Source: Peribacillus sp. ACCC06369
GTDB taxonomy: Bacteria > Bacillota > Bacilli > Bacillales > DSM-1321
Direction of reading: 5' to 3'
DNA: 64,000 bases
Assembly (NCBI RefSeq): GCF_030348945.1
Contig: NZ_JAUCEN010000002.1
Coordinates: forward strand, 868,001-932,000
The notes beneath the pieces were generated by a model that was given only the letters and a program-made list of their open reading frames with translations, had not been told where the DNA came from and made no database searches. Within the stretch, counting starts at the first letter, position 1; every line of letters starts with the position of its first letter. The translations under genes were made by a program, and so were the position numbers. This document shows positions 62,561 through 64,000 of this stretch, piece by piece.

Positions 62561-64000
62561 ATGAATAATTTGCAGCGAAAGATGGGAACGTTTTCGTTAA
62601 CGATGGTGGGACTCGGCTCTATTATTGGCTCAGGTTGGTTATTCGGAGCTTGGAGAGCGGCACAAATTGCAGGACCAGCAGCCATTATCTCTTGGATTAT
62701 CGGGATGGTCGTCATTTTATTTATCGCACTTTCTTACAGTGAATTAGGGGCAATGTTTCCTGAAGCTGGGGGAATGGTAAAGTATACGCAGTACTCTCAT
62801 GGTTCGTTTTTAGGGTTTCTTGCAGGTTGGGCAAACTGGATTGCAATCGTTTCCGTAATTCCGGTTGAAGCGATTGCTTCTGTTCAATATATGAGCTCAT
62901 GGCCATGGGAATGGGCACAGTGGACACATGGTTTAGTGGAAAATGGAAGTCTTACTGGGGGAGGCTTGGCAATTGCCTCTGCATTATTGATCGTCTACTT
63001 TTTATTAAATTACTGGACAGTTAGTTTGTTTTCGAAAGCTAATTCATTTATTACAGTCTTTAAGGTTATTATACCTGGACTTACGATTGGATCACTTTTA
63101 TTTGCCGGTTTTCATGCATCCAATTTTACGTCTGCAGGAAGTATAGCACCTAATGGTTGGGCAAGTGTACTCACTGCTGTAGCAACCTCTGGTATTATCT
63201 TTGCATTTAACGGTTTTCAAAGTCCAATTAATATGGCAGGTGAGGCAAAGAATCCTGGACGTTCGATCCCAATTGCAGTAATTGGTTCCATATTAATTGC
63301 AACGGTCATCTACGTTTTATTACAGGTTGCGTTTATTGGAGCCGTTGATCCGTCTATGATTGTGAACGGATGGCAACATTTGAATTTCAATTCACCGTTT
63401 GCTGACTTAGCTATTGTTTTAGGCATAAACTGGTTAGTTATTTTACTATATGTGGATGCTTTTATTTCTCCTTCGGGGACGGGAATAACATACACGGCTA
63501 CAACGTCACGAATGCTTTATGGAATGGAAAAGAATAAATATTTACCAAGCGTGTTTGGAAAACTACATCCTCTTTATGGTATCCCTCGTCAAGCCATGTT
63601 TTTAAATCTAGGCGTATCGTTCTTATTTTTATTCATGTTTAGAGGCTGGGGTGTACTGGCAGAGGTTATTTCGGTTGCGACTTTAGTCTCTTATATTACG
63701 GGTCCAGTTACTGTTATAACATTAAGACGCACAGGTCAGAACTTGTATAGACCATTACGTTTAAAAGGATTAAGTATTATTGCACCACTTGGCTTCGTTT
63801 TTGCTTCTTTAGTTCTATATTGGGCAAGATGGCCACTGACAGGACAAGTATTATTTATCATTATGATTGGTCTTCCCGTTTATTTCTATTATCAATCAAA
63901 AATAAAATGGAAGGGATTCCGTCAAAACTTTTCAGCAGGGCTTTGGATGGTTGTTTATTTACTCTGTATGATGACCATTTCATACTTAGGCAGTGAAAAG
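62561..64000 (+). CDS. Amino-acid permease (APC family), 3' partial
   Basis: The frame is open from ATG 62561 to the last base of the window (480 codons without stop). It encodes about twelve hydrophobic helices with the APC N-terminal motif LTMVGLGSIIGSGWLFGAWR and EAKNPGRSIPIAVIG in the consensus loop. The ribosome binding site is weak (GGTGAT). It resembles YveA-type aspartate/amino-acid:proton symporters more than the sodium-alanine-type GlnT that follows glsA in B. subtilis. Its place suggests import of glutamine or a related amino acid. Confidence 0.85.
   Translation, partial: MNNLQRKMGTFSLTMVGLGSIIGSGWLFGAWRAAQIAGPAAIISWIIGMVVILFIALSYSELGAMFPEAGGMVKYTQYSHGSFLGFLAGWANWIAIVSVIPVEAIASVQYMSSWPWEWAQWTHGLVENGSLTGGGLAIASALLIVYFLLNYWTVSLFSKANSFITVFKVIIPGLTIGSLLFAGFHASNFTSAGSIAPNGWASVLTAVATSGIIFAFNGFQSPINMAGEAKNPGRSIPIAVIGSILIATVIYVLLQVAFIGAVDPSMIVNGWQHLNFNSPFADLAIVLGINWLVILLYVDAFISPSGTGITYTATTSRMLYGMEKNKYLPSVFGKLHPLYGIPRQAMFLNLGVSFLFLFMFRGWGVLAEVISVATLVSYITGPVTVITLRRTGQNLYRPLRLKGLSIIAPLGFVFASLVLYWARWPLTGQVLFIIMIGLPVYFYYQSKIKWKGFRQNFSAGLWMVVYLLCMMTISYLGSEK

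Overview
The window reads as the chromosome of an aerobic, spore-forming Bacillaceae, probably Peribacillus/Bacillus simplex-like. The base composition is AT-rich, ribosome binding sites are strong AGGAGG types, and many proteins align from memory with Bacillus subtilis proteins (IolABCDEGHIJ, QueG-YhbB-TrmL, NfrA, GlsA, GlnKL, LmrAB, YfmJ, MgtE). A remnant of an exosporium BclA-type protein also points to a spore former. The species is inferred, not proven.

Layout. 1-16 kb: a complete myo-inositol catabolic operon (iolA-B-C-D-E-T-G-H-I-J), preceded by a sigma-A promoter and three identical 16-bp perfect palindromes. It is followed by an extra MFS transporter, a sugar-isomerase-like gene and a LacI-family regulator that is the likely local repressor. 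16-23 kb: a decayed BclA C-terminal domain, then a sigma-54 activator divergent from a ureohydrolase / sodium symporter / class II aldolase / D-2-hydroxyacid dehydrogenase cluster. That cluster has a clear -24/-12 promoter and an upstream palindrome. I regard it as the best candidate for an undescribed pathway, possibly for a guanidino compound. 22.9-25.3 kb: a 30-aa holin-like toxin candidate and an LmrA/LmrB-type regulator and drug exporter pair. 25.4-27.6 kb: an alpha/beta hydrolase and an old-yellow-enzyme family reductase.

28-33 kb: a NikABCDE-type ABC importer whose promoter carries a Fur box, so metal-chelate (metallophore) uptake is plausible. 33.6-39.8 kb: a regulator with a cyclase-like domain, an IS1182-type insertion that landed in a terminator hairpin and duplicated it (23-bp direct repeats), then an M20 amidohydrolase / DUF3311 / sodium-solute symporter operon. 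39.8-42.1 kb: about 2.3 kb without intact genes except one small hydrophilic protein on the minus strand. 42-50 kb: a stand-alone Sfp-type phosphopantetheinyl transferase, a hydrolase lipoprotein, an M-box magnesium riboswitch in front of an mgtE broken by a 1-nt deletion in an A-tract, a YfmJ-type oxidoreductase between two IS3-type transposase relics, tRNA-Gly(UCC), and a TrmO-like gene interrupted by an in-frame amber codon.

50-58.7 kb: housekeeping genes (B3/B4 protein, queG, yhbB, trmL, nfrA) and a Fur-controlled iron-siderophore ABC importer. 58.8-64 kb: the glutamine two-component system glnK-glnL, divergent glutaminase glsA, and an amino-acid permease that runs off the window end. GlsA, the permease and GlnKL form a glutamine-utilisation module with a GlnL-like direct repeat in the divergent region.

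All calls rest on reading the sequence and on remembered family features; no database search was possible. Several start codons were moved from the longest ORF to the codon best supported by a ribosome binding site or by homology.
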